Source: Rhodospirillaceae bacterium
Lineage (GTDB): Bacteria > Pseudomonadota > Alphaproteobacteria > Rhodospirillales > Casp-alpha2
Assembly: GCA_016845145.1 (NCBI GenBank)
Contig: JAERTE010000117.1
Coordinates: forward strand, 62,001-126,000
DNA length: 64,000 nucleotides
Direction: 5' to 3'
The notes under the pieces were generated by a model, which was not told the DNA's origin, did no database searches, and saw only the letters and a program-made list of their open reading frames with translations. The stretch's first letter is position 1. The number at the start of each line of letters is the position of its first letter. The translations under genes were made by a program, and so were the position numbers. Shown here piece after piece: positions 62,331-64,000 of the stretch.

Positions 62331-62651
62331 ATGATCGCGGTGATATTTGAGGTCGTTCCCGACCCGGACCGAGCCGAGCGGTATTTCGAACTGGCAGCCG
62401 ATCTGCGAGCCCAACTCGAGCATATCGACGGGTTTATTTCCATCGAACGCTTTCAGAGCCTTGTGGACGAGGAAAAGTACGTTTCGTTATCGTTTTGGCG
62501 CGACCGCGCCGCGGTCGAAGCTTGGTACGCCGTTGAAGGTCACCGTGCCGCGCAATCGGAAGGCCGTGCGGGCATCTTCAAGGACTATCGCATCCGCGTC
62601 GCTGATGTATTCCGCGACTACGATATGGCCACCGGACGCCCTGCCCCATGA
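62331..62651 (+). CDS. Antibiotic biosynthesis monooxygenase (ABM) domain protein
   Basis: A 106-aa ABM-fold protein from ATG 62331 (GAGGAG upstream): MIAVIFEVVPDPDRAERYFELAADLRAQLEHIDGFISIERF and SFWRDRAAVEAWYAVEGHRAAQSEGRAGIFKDYRIRVADVF. The ferredoxin-like dimer fold is found in heme-degrading and quinone-forming monooxygenases, and also in stress proteins. The track start at 61965 is spurious. Its ATGA overlap couples it to the SDR gene. Confidence 0.88.
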   Translation: MIAVIFEVVPDPDRAERYFELAADLRAQLEHIDGFISIERFQSLVDEEKYVSLSFWRDRAAVEAWYAVEGHRAAQSEGRAGIFKDYRIRVADVFRDYDMATGRPAP

Positions 62652-63424
62652 CCCCTCCATCTCCACACGCGGAACGGTTCAGCTTGGCCGGTCGACGGGC
62701 CCTGATCACCGGGGCATCACGTGGTCTCGGCTGGGAGATCGCTAAAGCCATGGCCGAAGCCGGCGCCCGGGTACATATCAACGGCCGCGATGCGGGTGCC
62801 CTGGACAAACGTTGCCGGGGTATGATGGGGGCTGGTTTCGAAGTCTCACCAGCATTGTTCGACGTGACTGACATCGGGGCGGCGGAAACCTGGCTCGATG
62901 CTCAGGCGGAGGCGCCCGATATTTTGGTCAACAATGCGGGGCTCCGGCACCGAAATGCTCTTACAGACATTCCGCCGAGTGCTTTCGCCCAGGTTATCGA
63001 TAGCAATCTGAATTCAGCCTACGCCTTGGCACGGAGTGTCGCCATGCGTCTCAAGGACTCCGGGCGCAGCGGCACGATTATCAACATCACCTCTATCGCC
63101 GGTCCACGAGCACGCCCAGGGGACGCAGCCTATACGGCAGCCAAAGGCGGGCTCGAAGCACTGACACGGTCATTGGCCGTGGAATTGGCGCCCGACGGTT
63201 TCCGCTGCAACGCCATCGCACCGGGCTATTTTGCCACCGAAGCCAACGCGCCCTGGGTAGAGGATCCCGGCGTGAAGAAATTCGTGGACGCGCGGATACC
63301 GATGAAACGTTGGGGACAGCCTCATGAAATCGCCGGCGCGGCCGTGTTTCTGGCCTCTGATGCGGCGTCTTACATCAACGGTCACACGTTGGTGATTGAT
63401 GCAGGGATGACCATCAACTTCTAA
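62648..63424 (+). CDS. SDR family oxidoreductase
   Basis: A 258-aa classical SDR: cofactor loop ALITGASRGLGWEIAKAM (about 20), LVNNAGLRHRNAL, IINITSIAGPRARPGDAAYTAAKGGLEAL (Ser, Tyr, Lys triad), and NAIAPGYFATEANAPWVEDP. It resembles gluconate 5-dehydrogenase and 3-oxoacyl reductase types; the substrate is open. It is coupled to the ABM gene by 4 nt and followed 37 nt later by a VOC gene, which suggests a small catabolic operon. Confidence 0.88.
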   Translation: MTPPSPHAERFSLAGRRALITGASRGLGWEIAKAMAEAGARVHINGRDAGALDKRCRGMMGAGFEVSPALFDVTDIGAAETWLDAQAEAPDILVNNAGLRHRNALTDIPPSAFAQVIDSNLNSAYALARSVAMRLKDSGRSGTIINITSIAGPRARPGDAAYTAAKGGLEALTRSLAVELAPDGFRCNAIAPGYFATEANAPWVEDPGVKKFVDARIPMKRWGQPHEIAGAAVFLASDAASYINGHTLVIDAGMTINF

Positions 63425-63461
63425 GTCCCTATATTGAAAGTGCAGGATCAGGGAGCAACTC

Positions 63462-64000
63462 ATGCAAATCACCGGCATCAATCACCTCGCTTTTATCACC
63501 GACGACATGATCAAGACCGTTCGCTTCTATCGCGACCTTTTGGGCATGGAGCTACATGCGGGTATCGGACATGACGGCTACCGGCATTATTTTTTCCGGT
63601 GCGGCAACACCCAGGTAGCGTTTTTCGAATACGAAGGCGCGAAACCCATGGAGCGGAAATTTCACGGCTCGCCGACCGAACAGCCTCTGGGTTTTGATCA
63701 TGTGGCGTTTACGGTGGACTCGCGCGACACGCTGTTTGCTTTCAAGGATAAACTGGAAGCCGCCGGGTTGGATGTCGCGGGCGCCGTGGACCACGGCACC
63801 ATTTGGTCAATCTATTTCCATGACCCCAACAATATCCCGCTGGAAATTTCTTGGGATATCATGACCGTGACCAAGCCGCCCGCGATCCAGGATGACGACC
63901 CCATGGCCATTGCCGCCGAAGGCGCCGACGCACAGCCCGGCCATTGGCCCGAAGTGAGCAACCCGACACCGCCCGCGCAAATGACAGCCCATGGCGGCAA
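63462..64000 (+). CDS. VOC family protein, 3'-truncated by window edge
   Basis: Absent from the ORF track because the frame runs off the right edge. From ATG 63462, with AGGGAGCAACTC upstream, the frame is open for about 179 codons: MQITGINHLAFITDDMIKTVRFYRDLLGMELHAG, then GFDHVAFTVDSRDTLFAF and SIYFHDPNNIPLEISWDI. These are the VOC metal-ligand His and Glu positions (INHLAF, VAFFEYE, FDHVAF, LEISW). It is the third gene of the ABM-SDR-VOC operon and may be a dioxygenase or glyoxalase. Confidence 0.87.
   Translation, partial: MQITGINHLAFITDDMIKTVRFYRDLLGMELHAGIGHDGYRHYFFRCGNTQVAFFEYEGAKPMERKFHGSPTEQPLGFDHVAFTVDSRDTLFAFKDKLEAAGLDVAGAVDHGTIWSIYFHDPNNIPLEISWDIMTVTKPPAIQDDDPMAIAAEGADAQPGHWPEVSNPTPPAQMTAHGG

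Overview
The window reads as a chromosomal segment of an alphaproteobacterium, most likely a Rhodospirillales-like lineage. This is inferred from moderately high GC, the gene families present (HspQ, RatA/COQ10, an MttB-like protein with a DMGDH-like protein, intracellular PhaZ) and ATGA/TGATG-coupled operons. No rRNA is present to confirm it. I see no CRISPR array, prophage or intact insertion sequence. One tRNA (Gln, CUG anticodon, encoded CCA) was found.

Layout. 0-6.8 kb: a surface polysaccharide locus, with a CgeB-like glycosyltransferase entering from the left edge, then on the minus strand a tandem two-domain GT4 protein, a GT4, a Wzx-type flippase and another GT4. 6.9-13.2 kb: a degenerate M20 peptidase divergent from argE, a PiT phosphate transporter, a Nudix hydrolase, a DUF2238 membrane protein, a GFA protein and hspQ. 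13.3-14.3 kb: an operon of two tiny proteins (one a zinc ribbon), a small hypothetical gene and tRNA-Gln. 14.6-19.4 kb: housekeeping genes ppx/gppA, rlmE, panE-like, guaB and DUF427.

19.4-31.4 kb: the main respiratory block. It is a complete N2O-reduction cluster of clade II (Sec-dependent) type: nosZ, two diheme cytochromes c, nosB, nosD, nosG, nosH, nosF, nosL, nosY and a third diheme cytochrome, with a divergent SCO copper chaperone. There is no nosR. Nearly every gene from nosD onward is translationally coupled to the next.

31-44 kb: ratA and a UbiA/MenA-type prenyltransferase, a secreted SUMF1-domain protein, an MDR oxidoreductase, enoyl-CoA hydratase plus an SDR that lacks its catalytic Tyr/Lys, a trimethylamine-methyltransferase-like (MttB, non-pyrrolysine) gene followed by a DMGDH-like FAD/GcvT oxidase, an MFS transporter, a VOC protein behind an internally deleted SDR remnant, and a formate/nitrite-type channel.

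44-48.3 kb: a heme-copper oxidoreductase operon (subunit III, SCO-like, CuA subunit II, subunit I, 38-aa membrane peptide). Subunit I keeps all six metal-ligand histidines and the active-site Tyr, but has lost the canonical K-channel Ser/Thr/Lys and the canonical His-Asp pair of the Mg site. Together with its SenC-type gene and a palindrome shared with the nosZ upstream region, this makes it a candidate non-canonical NO reductase (sNOR/NorSY-like). If so, the window encodes NO to N2O to N2. This is the leading hypothesis of the hunt.

48.4-55.3 kb: an AT-richer pair (SSS-family transporter plus a two-TM periplasmic protein of unknown function), a three-gene ExbB/ExbD-like ion-driven module without TonB or Tol/Pal genes, an RsmB-like methyltransferase, and a second copy of the small zinc-ribbon protein followed by two strong terminators. 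55.4-64 kb: a 20-aa micro-ORF, a DehI-type dehalogenase homologue, an alpha/beta hydrolase, a YHYH-domain protein, YbjQ and MscS, intracellular PhaZ, a D-2-hydroxyacid dehydrogenase, and an ABM-SDR-VOC operon that runs off the right edge.
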